DNA of 64,000 bases from Mycobacterium neglectum (GCF_002591975.1 NZ_NVQE01000009.1:62001-126000), one strand, 5' to 3'. Positions 37,116-47,668 are shown, numbered from the stretch's first letter. Notes: generated by a model from the letters alone, not told the origin. Program-made: numbers and translations.

Positions 37116-38209
37116 GTCGCCACACCTAGGGCCGCGAACATCGTCTTGAATTTCGTTGTGGTCTCGTCGACTTCGTCGTCCGGCTCGGATTCCGCGACGA
37201 TCCCACCGCCGGCATAGGCATATGCGGTACGGCGATCCGCCGACAGCTGTGCGCAGCGGATGGACACCACCCAGCGGCCGTCGCCACGCTGATCGCACCA
37301 GCCCACTGCGCCCGCGTAAAACCCGCGGTCGCCTTCCAATTCGTTGATCAGTGTTGACGCCGCCTCCGCCGGCACCCCGCCCACCGCAGGCGTCGGATGC
37401 AGCGCGATCGCCAAGTCCAGTGCGGTAGTGGAGTTTTCACGCAGGCGCCCGCTGATCGGGGTGTACAGGTGCCACACGGCAGCCGTCTTGTTCAACTTGG
37501 GTTCGGCCGAGATCTCCAGGTCGACGCACAGCGGTTCCAGTGCCACGCGCACTGCGTCGACGACGAGTTGGTGTTCGTGCAGGTTCTTCGCCGAAGCCGC
37601 CAACGCCGCACCGCTCGCCTCGTCGGCCGCGGCGTCGGGCAGTCGCGGTGCCGACCCGGCGAACGGCGCGCAGAACATGCGGTCGCCCTGCCGCGCCACC
37701 AACAGCTCCGGGCTAGCGCCGATGAGAGCGGTCCCCGAATACCCTCCGCCCGCCGCGGTCAGGTCCGCGAGAAAGGCATTGGTCGCAGGGTCGTGGGCGA
37801 TCAGTCGATTGAGGAGCGTGCGTGCATCCAGTGGGCCGTCGGCGACCAGCCGCAGCGCGCGGGCCAGTACCACCTTGTGCAGGCCGCTCGCCGGGTCGCG
37901 CAGGCGCTCCAGCGCGGAGGCGATGCGGGACCGATGCTGCTCGGGCTCGGGAAGTGTCTCGGCGACGTGCACCGACGGAAGCGTGCGTAACGGCCATTCG
38001 GGTAGCGCGTCGAGGAACTGAACCGCCTGCGGGCGGATGAGCGCCGCCGGCTTGGACATGTCAAACGGCAAGGCGCCCAAAATGATTGGGGCACTATGCG
38101 AGGCCAGTGCAGCCCGTGCCTCTGCGACTCTCGGAAAAGCCGTGTGCACGCCCTCGGCGATGACGGCGCTGCCGCCGGAGGCGAGGACGAAGGACGGTTC
38201 GCGGGTCAT
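37112..38209 (-). CDS. entC: Isochorismate synthase
   Basis: This chorismate-utilising enzyme of 365 residues converts chorismate to isochorismate, for menaquinone or mycobactin-related synthesis. The chorismate-binding core is visible: GLHKVVLARALRL near residue 115, ALIGASPELLV near 165, CAPFAGSAPR, AKNLHEHQLVVDAVR near 205, ALHPTPAVGGVP near 270 and RGFYAGAVGWCD. The start ATG 38209 overlaps the gpm2 stop (ATGA); GTG 38221 would add four residues. The order gpm2-entC-acetyltransferase is conserved. Mycobactin salicylate is usually made by MbtI, so menaquinone is the likelier route. Confidence 0.92.
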   Translation of the reverse strand: MTREPSFVLASGGSAVIAEGVHTAFPRVAEARAALASHSAPIILGALPFDMSKPAALIRPQAVQFLDALPEWPLRTLPSVHVAETLPEPEQHRSRIASALERLRDPASGLHKVVLARALRLVADGPLDARTLLNRLIAHDPATNAFLADLTAAGGGYSGTALIGASPELLVARQGDRMFCAPFAGSAPRLPDAAADEASGAALAASAKNLHEHQLVVDAVRVALEPLCVDLEISAEPKLNKTAAVWHLYTPISGRLRENSTTALDLAIALHPTPAVGGVPAEAASTLINELEGDRGFYAGAVGWCDQRGDGRWVVSIRCAQLSADRRTAYAYAGGGIVAESEPDDEVDETTTKFKTMFAALGVAT

Positions 38210-38817
38210 GCCGGCAGGCACGGGTGGCGGTGACCCGTCAGTCCCAGTGCGCTGATCTGTCGCACGCCGTGCTCATGTCCGCACACCGCGATCGACGCGG
38301 CCACCATCGCGAACCGGATGCCTTCGGAGATTTCGAGCTCGACCCAGCGCGTCAGGACCGCCCGGGAGAAGTGGCCGTGGCCGACGAACAGGACGTCGCG
38401 TGACTTCATCTGTTCCAGCGCGAACTCGATGGCGCGGTCGGCTCGGTCGCTGACCTGCTGCGACGATTCACCACCCGGGCATCCGTGCGTCCACACCAGC
38501 CAGTCGGGGTCGGTATGCCGGACCTCCTGGGTGGTCAGGCCCTCGTAGTCGCCGTAATCCCATTCGGCAAGAAGGGGAGATACCTCGTCCACCGTCAATC
38601 CGGCGAGCTCGGCGGTGACGAGCGCGCGCTGCCGTGGGCTGGACACGACCAGCGGGGTGTCCAGACTCAGCACGTCCAGTGCATCGGCGGCCAGCTTGGC
38701 CTGTTCGCGGCCCGCCTCGGTCAGTTCGAGTTCCGTGCGGCCGGTGTGCCGGCCCGAGAGCGACCATTCCGTCTCCCCATGACGAAGCAGTAGCAGCCGG
38801 TGCTGCTCGACACTCAC
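38206..38817 (-). CDS. gpm2: Histidine phosphatase family acid phosphatase (Gpm2/Rv3214-type)
   Basis: This protein has the phosphoglycerate-mutase-like fold. The catalytic motif LRHGETEWS lies near residue 12 and the second catalytic His is in VGHGHFSRAVLTRW. The M. tuberculosis homologue Rv3214 was annotated as phosphoglycerate mutase but is known to act as an acid phosphatase. GTG 38817 gives 203 residues, the same as that protein; longer readings to 38901 were rejected. It is coupled to entC by overlap. Confidence 0.92.
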   Translation of the reverse strand: MSVEQHRLLLLRHGETEWSLSGRHTGRTELELTEAGREQAKLAADALDVLSLDTPLVVSSPRQRALVTAELAGLTVDEVSPLLAEWDYGDYEGLTTQEVRHTDPDWLVWTHGCPGGESSQQVSDRADRAIEFALEQMKSRDVLFVGHGHFSRAVLTRWVELEISEGIRFAMVAASIAVCGHEHGVRQISALGLTGHRHPCLPA

Positions 38818-38875
38818 CCTGGCGATTCTGCCCCACGTTCGGTCATGGTGTTCGTGGACGTGCCAGGATGAAAGC

Positions 38876-39670
38876 GTGACGCGGGTACTTGCGGTCGCCA
38901 ATCAAAAGGGTGGGGTCGCCAAAACAACGACGGTGGCGTCGCTGGGTGCGGCGATGGTGGAGAAGGGTCGACGGGTGCTGCTCGTCGATCTCGATCCTCA
39001 GGGGTGTTTGACGTTCTCGCTGGGCCAGGACCCCGACAAGCTGCCGATGTCGATCCACGAGGTGCTGCTCGGAGACGTCGAGACGGAGGCGGCGCTGGTC
39101 GAGACGTCGGAGGGGATGACGCTGTTGCCGGCCAACATCGACCTGGCCGGGGCCGAGGCGATGTTGTTGATGCGGGCCGGTCGCGAATATGCCCTCAAGC
39201 GCGCGCTGGCCAAGGTGGCCGATCAGTTCGATGTCGTGATCATCGACTGCCCGCCCTCGCTGGGCGTGCTCACGCTCAACGGACTGACAGCGGCCGACGA
39301 CGTGATCGTGCCCTTGCAGTGCGAGACCTTGGCCCACCGCGGCGTCGGTCAGTTCCTGCGCACCATCAACGACGTCCAGCAGATCACCAACAGTGACTTG
39401 AAGCTCCTCGGCGCTCTGCCGACGCTTTACGACTCACGCACCACCCATAGCCGCGATGTGCTTCTCGACGTCGCCGATCGATATGACCTGCCGGTGCTCG
39501 CGCCGCCGATCCCTCGCACGGTGCGGTTCGCCGAGGCCACGGCGTCGGGAGCGTCGGTGCTGGCGGGTCGTAAGAACAAGGGCGCCATTGCGTATCGCGA
39601 GCTGGCGGACGCGTTGCTCAAGCATTGGAAGAGCGGCAAGGCGCTGGGGACCTACACGCCCGACGTCTAG
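38876..39670 (+). CDS. ParA/Soj-family ATPase (Rv3213c-type)
   Basis: This is a deviant-Walker ATPase of 264 residues: KGGVAKTTT near the N-terminus, DLDPQGCLTFSLG (A' motif) and VVIIDCPPSLGVLTLNGL (Walker B). It is the second chromosomal ParA-like protein of mycobacteria, distinct from parA near the origin, and no ParB partner is adjacent. It may position a cargo other than the chromosome. GTG 38876 begins MTRVLAVANQKGG as usual. It ends convergently with the next gene in a shared CTAG, so the two stops overlap. Confidence 0.9.
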   Translation: MTRVLAVANQKGGVAKTTTVASLGAAMVEKGRRVLLVDLDPQGCLTFSLGQDPDKLPMSIHEVLLGDVETEAALVETSEGMTLLPANIDLAGAEAMLLMRAGREYALKRALAKVADQFDVVIIDCPPSLGVLTLNGLTAADDVIVPLQCETLAHRGVGQFLRTINDVQQITNSDLKLLGALPTLYDSRTTHSRDVLLDVADRYDLPVLAPPIPRTVRFAEATASGASVLAGRKNKGAIAYRELADALLKHWKSGKALGTYTPDV

Positions 39671-40881
39671 CCGAGGGCCACCAGCTCGTCGCCCCGCTGC
39701 TCAACCACCGTCGATCCCGCCACCGCAGGCACGACCGGATCCGCACTCGGCGGTCGCGGCACCGGGATGTGGCGATCGCCCTTGCCGCTGTCCGGATCGA
39801 ACACGTCGTAACCCCCTGTGACCGGGACGAGCAGACGGCCGGCCATCTCCGTTGCGGGTCCGATCGGGATGTTGGCCCCCGCTGGCGTCACCGTGTATTT
39901 GTACTGAAGTTCCTTGGCGGAGAACACCATTAAGCTGTCCCCGGTCCACCACGTGAACAGGTCGCCTGCGCGCGACATCGTCGCGTTCGGCGACGCAGGC
40001 TTGGGCAGGGGCGTGGTCTGTATCGTCGCGCCGGTTTCGTCGACGATGGTCACGGCCGGTTTGGGTGTCGGCACGTAGACCGCGGTCGCGGTGTCGGAAA
40101 CGGCCACGACCCGGGCGTCGGAATCCACGCTCACACCGGATTGCGTCACGTACTTCAATTCGGGCGTGTCCTCTTCGTCGGACGGCCGTAAGAGGGTGAG
40201 GCGCAGGTCCTCCTCGTTCGGGCAGGCCTCCAGCACCGAGACGGCGGAAGAACTGGCGGCGGCCGAGGTCAGCCTGCACAGCGGCGACGCGGGAGTGCCG
40301 GGCTTGATCTTGGCGTCCACGGAGCCGTAGCTGAGCATCCTGACCATGTCGGACCGCCACAGCTCGAGCCGGCTGTCCCCGGCTGAAAGAACCGCAGTGC
40401 CGTCCGATGACAGCCGTACCTCGGGGTCCGCGTAGGCGGTGCGGGCGGGACCGCGCTTGCCCGTCTTGGCGTCGATCGTGCTGACCTGACCGCAGCCGCG
40501 GCTGTCGGGGTACACCGCGACGGCGTACTGGTAGACCCAGCTGACACCGCACAGCTCCAGGTTGGTTCGGCCGTAGCTCCACACCGGGCTGCCGGAGACC
40601 GGGTCGCGGCCCTCGACGGTGTGGCCGTCGCCGGTGACCACGCTGGCGGCGACCACCAGAGGTGCGCTGGTCTTGGGGCTGTGGGCGGTCCATAACTGCC
40701 GCAGCGACGAAGGTACCGCCGTGGCGGTGGCCAACGGCGGAACCGCAGTCGCCGCGGGCCGACTGATCGTCGCCCTGGCGTCGCTCGTCAACCAGACGAG
40801 ACCGGCCGTGACGGCGATGACCGCGGCGATCGCAATTGCCGCCACCACGTCGGCACGTGTGCGGCGTTCGGGTTTGACCAT
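39667..40881 (-). CDS. Membrane-anchored PQQ-like beta-propeller protein (Rv3212-type)
   Basis: The 404-residue protein has one N-terminal transmembrane segment (about residues 10-32) and an extracytoplasmic domain with repeats typical of PQQ-like propellers (HTVEGRDPVSGSPVWSYG, VSTIDAKTGKRGPAR, YDVFDPDSGKGDRHIPVP). Two Cys near residues 111 and 130 and two near 200 and 219 could form disulfides. No enzymatic motif is seen. It corresponds to Rv3212. It lies 20 bases downstream of rhlE on the same strand and is probably co-transcribed. Confidence 0.85.
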   Translation of the reverse strand: MVKPERRTRADVVAAIAIAAVIAVTAGLVWLTSDARATISRPAATAVPPLATATAVPSSLRQLWTAHSPKTSAPLVVAASVVTGDGHTVEGRDPVSGSPVWSYGRTNLELCGVSWVYQYAVAVYPDSRGCGQVSTIDAKTGKRGPARTAYADPEVRLSSDGTAVLSAGDSRLELWRSDMVRMLSYGSVDAKIKPGTPASPLCRLTSAAASSSAVSVLEACPNEEDLRLTLLRPSDEEDTPELKYVTQSGVSVDSDARVVAVSDTATAVYVPTPKPAVTIVDETGATIQTTPLPKPASPNATMSRAGDLFTWWTGDSLMVFSAKELQYKYTVTPAGANIPIGPATEMAGRLLVPVTGGYDVFDPDSGKGDRHIPVPRPPSADPVVPAVAGSTVVEQRGDELVALG

Positions 40882-40901
40882 CGGGTGGTCTGGCCTCTGT
40901 G

Positions 40902-42353
40902 TTAGCCCGCGCTGGCCGCGGCCTTGCGCGGACGGCGACGCCGCCTGCGCTTGGGTGCACCGTCGGTGCTCGCCTCGGTGTCGGGTGAGGCCTGATCGGT
41001 CGGCGCCGCTGTCGCGTGTGCCGTGGCCGGCTCGCCGGCGCGGGTGCGCCTGCGGGTGCGGTCGCGGTTGCGGGCGGGACGATCGGCTGACTTCTCCGTC
41101 GGCGGGCGCTTGGCCTGCGTCTTTTGTGGTCCGCCGATGGTGCCCGTGACGTCGGCGGGGATGTTCAGCTCTTCGTAGAGATGCGGCGAACTGGAGTACG
41201 TCTCGGCCGGATCGGGGGTGTTGAGGCCAAGCGCCTTGTCGATCATCGTCCAGCGGGGCAACTCGTCCCAGTCGACCAGCGTGACCGCGATACCGGTCTT
41301 ACCCGCGCGGCCGGTGCGGCCGATGCGGTGCACGTAGGCCTGATCGTCCTCAGGGATCTGGTAGTTGATGACGTGGGTGATGTCGTCGATGTCGATGCCG
41401 CGGGCGGCGACGTCGGTGGCAACGAGCACGTCAACATCACCGGTGCGGAACGCCTTGAGCGACTTCTCGCGCGCGCCCTGGCCGAGATCGCCGTGCACTG
41501 CGCCGACCTTGAAACCGCGCTCGGCGAGTTCGTCAGACACCTTCTGTGCGGTGCGCTTGGTCCTGGTGAAGACCATCGTCGCGCCGCGTCCCTCGGCCTG
41601 CAGAATGCGGGCAACCATCTCGACCTTGTCCAGCGCGTGGGCCCGGTAGGCGAACTGCTCGGTGGTGTCGTGGGTCGCCGCCGAATGCGGGGCCTCGGCC
41701 CGGATGTGGGTCGGCTGATTCATGAACGTGCGCGCCAGCGTGATGATCGGGTCCGGCATGGTCGCCGAGAACAGCATTGCCTGGCGATCGGTCGGAATCT
41801 GGCGCAGGATGCGCTCGATGTCGGGCAGGAAGCCGAGGTCGAGCATCTCGTCTGCCTCGTCGAGCACCAGCATCGAAAGCCCGCCGAGCTGCAGGTGACC
41901 CTGCTGAGCGAGGTCGAGAAGCCGGCCCGGCGTACCCACGACCACGTCGACGCCCTTCTGCAGGGCCTCGATCTGCGGCTCGTAGGGCCTGCCGCCGTAG
42001 ATCGACGTGACGGTCAGCCTGCGGTCGCCGGCGGTGAGGTATTTGGCCGCGATCTCGAGGTCGCTGTACACCTGCAGGCAGAGCTCGCGGGTGGGGACGA
42101 CGACCAGTGCGCGCGGGATGCCGGAAAGCTCGCGCTGCGGGTCGGTGGTGATCCGCTGCAACAGCGGCACGCCGAAGGCAAGCGTCTTGCCCATGCCGGT
42201 GCGGGCTTGGCCGATCAGGTCATCGCCTGCCAGCGCCATCGGCATGGTCAGTTCTTGGATAGCAAACGGGTGTTCCTTGCCGTCCTCCAAAAGTGCACGG
42301 ACGATTTCGTCGCGGACTCCGAGCTCAGCAAAGGTGGGATTGAGATGTGTCAT
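40902..42353 (-). CDS. rhlE: DEAD-box ATP-dependent RNA helicase RhlE
   Basis: This RNA helicase of 483 residues has all the family motifs: Q motif (FAIQELTMP), motif I (ARTGMGKTLAF), Ia (VVPTREL), Ib (GTPGRLLD), II (LDEADEML), III (SAT), V (ATDVAARGID) and VI (YVHRIGRTGRAGK). The C-terminal 90 residues are low complexity and end in an Arg/Lys cluster that may bind RNA. ATG 42353 is chosen; the in-frame extension to 42611 has no coding character and overlaps the divergent gene. It is involved in RNA decay or ribosome assembly by analogy. The gene corresponds to Rv3211. The 230-bp gap upstream shows no motif I can name. Confidence 0.94.
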   Translation of the reverse strand: MTHLNPTFAELGVRDEIVRALLEDGKEHPFAIQELTMPMALAGDDLIGQARTGMGKTLAFGVPLLQRITTDPQRELSGIPRALVVVPTRELCLQVYSDLEIAAKYLTAGDRRLTVTSIYGGRPYEPQIEALQKGVDVVVGTPGRLLDLAQQGHLQLGGLSMLVLDEADEMLDLGFLPDIERILRQIPTDRQAMLFSATMPDPIITLARTFMNQPTHIRAEAPHSAATHDTTEQFAYRAHALDKVEMVARILQAEGRGATMVFTRTKRTAQKVSDELAERGFKVGAVHGDLGQGAREKSLKAFRTGDVDVLVATDVAARGIDIDDITHVINYQIPEDDQAYVHRIGRTGRAGKTGIAVTLVDWDELPRWTMIDKALGLNTPDPAETYSSSPHLYEELNIPADVTGTIGGPQKTQAKRPPTEKSADRPARNRDRTRRRTRAGEPATAHATAAPTDQASPDTEASTDGAPKRRRRRRPRKAAASAG

Positions 42354-42583
42354 ACGCAGGCTTAGCCTTTCAAGTGTCGATTCCTCATGGCGTCCACGCG
42401 CGCACGAGTTCGACGAAGCTTGCCGGGGCCCTGCACTGAGGTAGGCGGGCCGACTGCGTGCACGCACATTTCTTTGGGTAACAGCCTGGTCATTTCGACC
42501 ATCAAGATGCCGCTGCCTACCTCCATGATAGCTGGCCGGGTTCGTCACAAGAGGCGCGCGCCGGTCGACGTTAGAGTTGAGCC

Positions 42584-43297
42584 ATGACTGCCCCCATGTT
42601 TCCGGCGCCACCGGAACCCGCTGAGCAGATGACCGCCTCGGTCAGCTCGGGTGTGTCGGCCGATCATCCCGGTGTCAACGAGCTGTTCGCGCTGCTGGCA
42701 TACGGCGAGGTGGCGGCGTTCTATCGGTTGACCGACGAAGCGCGAATGGCGCCCAACCTGCGTGGCCGCATCAACATGGCGAGCATGGCCGCAGCGGAGA
42801 TGAGCCACTACGAGGTGTTGCGCGACTCACTTGAGCGCAGGGGCGTCGACGTGGTGCCTGCGATGACGAGATACGCCTCGGCGCTGGAGAACTACCACCG
42901 GCTTACCACCCCGAGCACGTGGCTGGAGGCGCTCGTCAAGACGTATGTCGGCGATGCGCTGGCCGCCGATTTCTACCTAGAGATCGCGACGTCGTTACCC
43001 GACGAGGTCGCCGACGTCGTGCGCGCGGTGCTTTCGGAGACCGGTCATTCGCAATTCGTCGTCGCGGAGGTCCAGGCCGCCGTGACGGCGAGTGAGAAAC
43101 AACGTCACCGGCTGGCCCTGTGGTCGCGGCGGCTGCTCGGCGAAGCGATCACGCAGGCGCAGTACGTGCTGGCCGATCACGACGAACTCGTCGACCTGGT
43201 CATGACGAGCGGCGAGGGTCTGGTCCAGATGACCGAGTTCTTCGACCGTCTCCAGCGCACGCACATGTCGCGCATGCAGGAGTTGGGCCTGGCCTGA
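42584..43297 (+). CDS. Ferritin-like fold protein (Rv3210c-type, MiaE-like)
   Basis: The 237-residue protein is almost all helical and has two ExxH pairs (EMSHYE near residue 74 and ETGHSQF near 150) with extra Glu in AYGEVAAF and ADFYLE, the pattern of a diiron ferritin-like site. Family members include tRNA hydroxylase MiaE, but the substrate here is not known. ATG 42584 is the start. It is divergent from rhlE and convergent with the MmpS-like gene with 8 bases between stops. It corresponds to Rv3210c. Confidence 0.85.
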   Translation: MTAPMFPAPPEPAEQMTASVSSGVSADHPGVNELFALLAYGEVAAFYRLTDEARMAPNLRGRINMASMAAAEMSHYEVLRDSLERRGVDVVPAMTRYASALENYHRLTTPSTWLEALVKTYVGDALAADFYLEIATSLPDEVADVVRAVLSETGHSQFVVAEVQAAVTASEKQRHRLALWSRRLLGEAITQAQYVLADHDELVDLVMTSGEGLVQMTEFFDRLQRTHMSRMQELGLA

Positions 43298-43305
43298 CTG
43301 CCCGG

Positions 43306-44058
43306 CTACTGCGTGCAGGTGGCGATCATCGTGTTGTTGCTCTGAAAGGCGATGAGCGTGCCCGTCGCGTCGTAGATGCCGCAGTTGAGCTGACCGCCCA
43401 CGCTCGTCGCGGTGATCGACTTGAGCTCGACGCCCGGGTCCAGTACGACCGTCTTCGCCCACGGCAGTGCAACATTGACGTCGGTCTGCAGCGCGCCTCG
43501 CTGATCGGTGTAGATGACGGTGACAAGGTCGAGCAGCGGCCGGTTGCCGGTCACCCGGTAGGTGATGGTGCGCGGCGAGGGCGCGGGGACGGCAGCCTCC
43601 GGGGGTGCGGCGGGCAGCGCAGACTCCGGCTGGGGAGCTGCGGTCGCCTCTGCGGTCGGGCTCACCGTTGTGACCGTCTCCGCAGGCAACGAGGGAGCCG
43701 CCCCAGGCGTTGACGTTGCCACCGGGGCCGACGTGGCCGCCGGGGCCGACATCGGGTCAGAAGAGGTCCCGGTGGCCGTTACCGAACCGCTGTCGCCGCC
43801 GCCGAGGATGATGCCGGTCGTGCCGATGGCGACAAACAGAATCACCCCGGCGATCCCGGCGATCCACATCCAGCGACGGTCGATGCTCTCCTCGTCGTAC
43901 TGGACGTCGTACTCGAGGATGTCGGTTTCGTCGCCGTCATCCGGGTACTCCAACAGCCCGTTGTACTCGAATTCGCCAACGTCTTCACCGGCGTAGGTGC
44001 CAATACGCTCGGTCGGGGTCAGTGAATACGGAGAATCAGCGGTATAAGGCCTGTTCAT
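43306..44058 (-). CDS. MmpS-like single-span membrane protein (Rv3209-type)
   Basis: The 250-residue protein has an acidic, Tyr-rich cytoplasmic N-terminus (about 1-60), one transmembrane helix (about 64-86), a long Pro/Thr/Ala/Ser-rich linker (about 90-165) and a compact C-terminal domain (about 165-250). The C-terminal domain (RTITYRVTGN, VTVIYTDQRGALQTDVNVALPWAKTV, two Cys near 233 and 248) resembles the periplasmic part of MmpS lipid-transport accessory proteins. Its layout is most like MmpS3-type proteins. There is no mmpL gene nearby. ATG 44058 is the start. Confidence 0.8.
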   Translation of the reverse strand: MNRPYTADSPYSLTPTERIGTYAGEDVGEFEYNGLLEYPDDGDETDILEYDVQYDEESIDRRWMWIAGIAGVILFVAIGTTGIILGGGDSGSVTATGTSSDPMSAPAATSAPVATSTPGAAPSLPAETVTTVSPTAEATAAPQPESALPAAPPEAAVPAPSPRTITYRVTGNRPLLDLVTVIYTDQRGALQTDVNVALPWAKTVVLDPGVELKSITATSVGGQLNCGIYDATGTLIAFQSNNTMIATCTQ

Positions 44059-44294
44059 ATGGGGTTCCCCAGGTTGTCTAGTTCATGTACCCGGCCGATG
44101 TTATCGATGCGCAAGTGACAGATGAGGTTTAGCGGTGGGTGTGTGCGGTCACGGTCGGGACTCGGTTCGGTCGCCGTTTGCAATCGGGCTTCGCTGACCG
44201 CGAACTCACCGGCGCGGCGTCATCGCGTTCGCGTCCACTAGCCTTGCCTCAAGGTCGTTTCTTCGATTTAGGCGTTACGGAAAGGGTTTACAGC

Positions 44295-45345
<1,051 letters not shown>

Positions 45346-45358
45346 TCATCCTGTGTCG

Positions 45359-46390
45359 GTGACCTACGACTCGGAGCGTCGCGGGGGCGGCGTGCCTGCG
45401 CTGCGCAACGAGTGGCGTGAGCCACTGCGCGCCCAGCGCGACCCCTTGGCGAATGACTCCGGTCGGCCAAGGTCCAATCGTGAAGAGCACCGCAATGCCC
45501 GCAAGCAGACCAAGGTGGGCCGTTTCGTGTCTACCTACGGGTGGCGGGCCTACGCGCTACCCATGCTCGTCGTCTGGACGGCCGTCGCTCTTTACATGAC
45601 GTTCGCCGGCACCACCGAGACCGAGACCGCCGAACCGGAGGGACCGGTGCAGGGCCCACCCACGATCGGCGTGGCCAGCACCGCGATCATCGGCGCCCCG
45701 CCAAAGGGACTGACCCAGTTCGACGCGAATCTGCCGACCGGGATCCTGCCTGACGGCGGTCCGTTCACCGTGGCCGGCGCCAAGACATGGCACATCGTTC
45801 CGGGCGCATCGTCCCAGGTTGGTGAGGGCACGGCAAAAGTGTTCACCTACACCGTCGAGGTCGAAGACGGTACCGACACCACAACATTCGGCGGTGACGA
45901 AGGGTTCGCCCGGATGGTGAGCGAGACGCTGGCGAACCCGAAGAGCTGGACCCACAACCCGCAATTCGCCTTCACCCGCATCGACGGAACGGCTCAAGGT
46001 GAACCGGATTTCCGGATCTCGCTCAGCTCGCCGATGACCGTGCGCGAGGGGTGCGGCTACGACATCCCGCTCGAGGCGTCGTGCTACAACCCGGCGTACG
46101 CCGACGGGCAGCCGCGCGTGTTCATCAACGAGGCGCGCTGGGTGCGCGGAGCGGTTCCCTTCCAGGGCGACATCGGTTCATATCGGCAGTATGTGATCAA
46201 CCATGAAGTCGGCCACGCGATCGGCTATCAGCGGCACGAGGCGTGCGGCGCCAACGGCGAGCTGGCGCCGATCATGATGCAGCAGACGTTCTCCACCAAC
46301 AACAACGATGCCGCGCGCTTCGACCCTGGCACGATCAATCCGGACGGCAAGACCTGTCGATTCAACCCCTGGCCGTACCCGATCGCCTGA
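45359..46390 (+). CDS. DUF3152 membrane-anchored putative metalloprotease
   Basis: The 343-residue protein has a polar, basic cytoplasmic N-terminus (about 1-60), one transmembrane helix (about 65-84) and a large extracytoplasmic DUF3152 domain. This domain contains HEVGHAIGYQRH near residue 280, which is the metzincin signature HExGHxxGxxxH with three zinc His and the catalytic Glu. A Met further on (PIMMQQ) could be the Met-turn. Four Cys (near 240, 252, 294, 336) could form disulfides. GTG 45359 is chosen. It corresponds to Rv3207c. Substrate and role are unknown. Confidence 0.87.
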   Translation: MTYDSERRGGGVPALRNEWREPLRAQRDPLANDSGRPRSNREEHRNARKQTKVGRFVSTYGWRAYALPMLVVWTAVALYMTFAGTTETETAEPEGPVQGPPTIGVASTAIIGAPPKGLTQFDANLPTGILPDGGPFTVAGAKTWHIVPGASSQVGEGTAKVFTYTVEVEDGTDTTTFGGDEGFARMVSETLANPKSWTHNPQFAFTRIDGTAQGEPDFRISLSSPMTVREGCGYDIPLEASCYNPAYADGQPRVFINEARWVRGAVPFQGDIGSYRQYVINHEVGHAIGYQRHEACGANGELAPIMMQQTFSTNNNDAARFDPGTINPDGKTCRFNPWPYPIA

Positions 46391-46489
46391 GCATCGATCC
46401 ACGCGCGCTGCCTGGGAAGCATGACGATGCGTTCACTGTTGTGAAAAGTGCCTATTGTTGGGGCAGCACAGCCAAACAAGGAGTATTCG

Positions 46490-47668
46490 GTGACCACAGC
46501 GTTGCCGCCGCTGGTAGAACCGGCGGCAGAACTGACGCGCGAAGAGGTACAGCGCTACAGCCGTCACCTCATCATCCCTGACCTGGGTCTAGACGGGCAG
46601 AAGCGGCTCAAGAACGCCAAGGTGCTTGTCATCGGCGCGGGCGGGCTGGGTTCGCCGACCCTGCTGTACCTGGCCGCCGCCGGAGTGGGAACCATCGGGA
46701 TCGTCGAGTTCGACGTGGTCGACGAATCGAACCTGCAGCGTCAGATCATCCACGGTCAGTCCGACATCGGCCGGCCGAAGGCCGAGAGCGCACGAGACTC
46801 CGTTTTGGAGGTCAATCCGCTGGTGGAGGTGCGGCTGCATGAGTTCAGGCTGGAACCTGAGAACGCCGTCGAGCTCTTCGAGCAGTACGACCTGATCCTG
46901 GATGGCACCGATAATTTCGCGACCCGGTACCTGGTCAACGACGCGGCAGTGCTGGCGGGCAAGCCGTATGTGTGGGGCTCGATCTACCGCTTCGAGGGTC
47001 AGGTTTCGGTGTTCTGGGAGGACGCGCCCGACGGTCAGGGCCTGAACTACCGGGATCTGTATCCCGAGCCGCCGCCGCCGGGCATGGTTCCGTCCTGCGC
47101 CGAGGGCGGCGTCCTCGGCATTCTGTGCGCCTCCATCGCGTCGGTGATGGGTACCGAGGCCATCAAGCTGATCACCGGCATCGGTGAGCCCCTGCTGGGC
47201 CGGCTGATGGTTTACGACGCACTCGACATGACGTACCGCACGATCAAGATCCGCAAGGATCCGTCGACGCCGAAGATCACCGAGCTCATCGACTATGAGG
47301 AGTTCTGTGGCGTCTTATCGGACGAGGCCACCCAGGCGGCCGCCGACTCGACGATCACCCCTCGTGAACTGCGCGAGCTGATAGATGCCGGCAAGCCGGT
47401 TGCCCTGATCGACGTGCGCGAACCCGTCGAATGGGACATCAACCGCATCGAGGGTGCGCAGCTGATACCCAAGGGCGCGTTCGAATCAGGGGAGGCGCTG
47501 GCCAATCTGCAGGTCGACCGCACCCCGGTGTTCTACTGCAAGACCGGCGTGCGCTCCGCTGAGGTACTGGCCATCGTGAAGAAGGCCGGTTTCTCCGACG
47601 CGCTACATGTGCAAGGCGGCATCGTCGCCTGGGGAAATCAACTTGAACCCGACATGGTGATGTACTAA
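46490..47668 (+). CDS. moeZ: Adenylyltransferase/sulfurtransferase MoeZ
   Basis: This two-domain enzyme adenylates the C-terminal Gly-Gly of small sulfur-carrier proteins and then hands over sulfur. The N-terminal E1-like domain (about 20-270) has the ATP motif GAGGLGSP and an Asp/Arg segment DESNLQRQI. The C-terminal rhodanese domain (about 290-392) has the active-site Cys in FYCKTGVRS. The CxxC zinc Cys of MoeB are reduced to single Cys residues. GTG 46490 follows AAGGAG. It serves molybdopterin, CysO-type cysteine and thiocarboxylate pathways in mycobacteria (Rv3206c). Length is 392. Confidence 0.94.
   Translation: MTTALPPLVEPAAELTREEVQRYSRHLIIPDLGLDGQKRLKNAKVLVIGAGGLGSPTLLYLAAAGVGTIGIVEFDVVDESNLQRQIIHGQSDIGRPKAESARDSVLEVNPLVEVRLHEFRLEPENAVELFEQYDLILDGTDNFATRYLVNDAAVLAGKPYVWGSIYRFEGQVSVFWEDAPDGQGLNYRDLYPEPPPPGMVPSCAEGGVLGILCASIASVMGTEAIKLITGIGEPLLGRLMVYDALDMTYRTIKIRKDPSTPKITELIDYEEFCGVLSDEATQAAADSTITPRELRELIDAGKPVALIDVREPVEWDINRIEGAQLIPKGAFESGEALANLQVDRTPVFYCKTGVRSAEVLAIVKKAGFSDALHVQGGIVAWGNQLEPDMVMY

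Noticed and set aside
40902..42611. Longer RhlE start
   Set aside because: The added 86 residues are not protein-like and overlap the start of the divergent ferritin-like gene.
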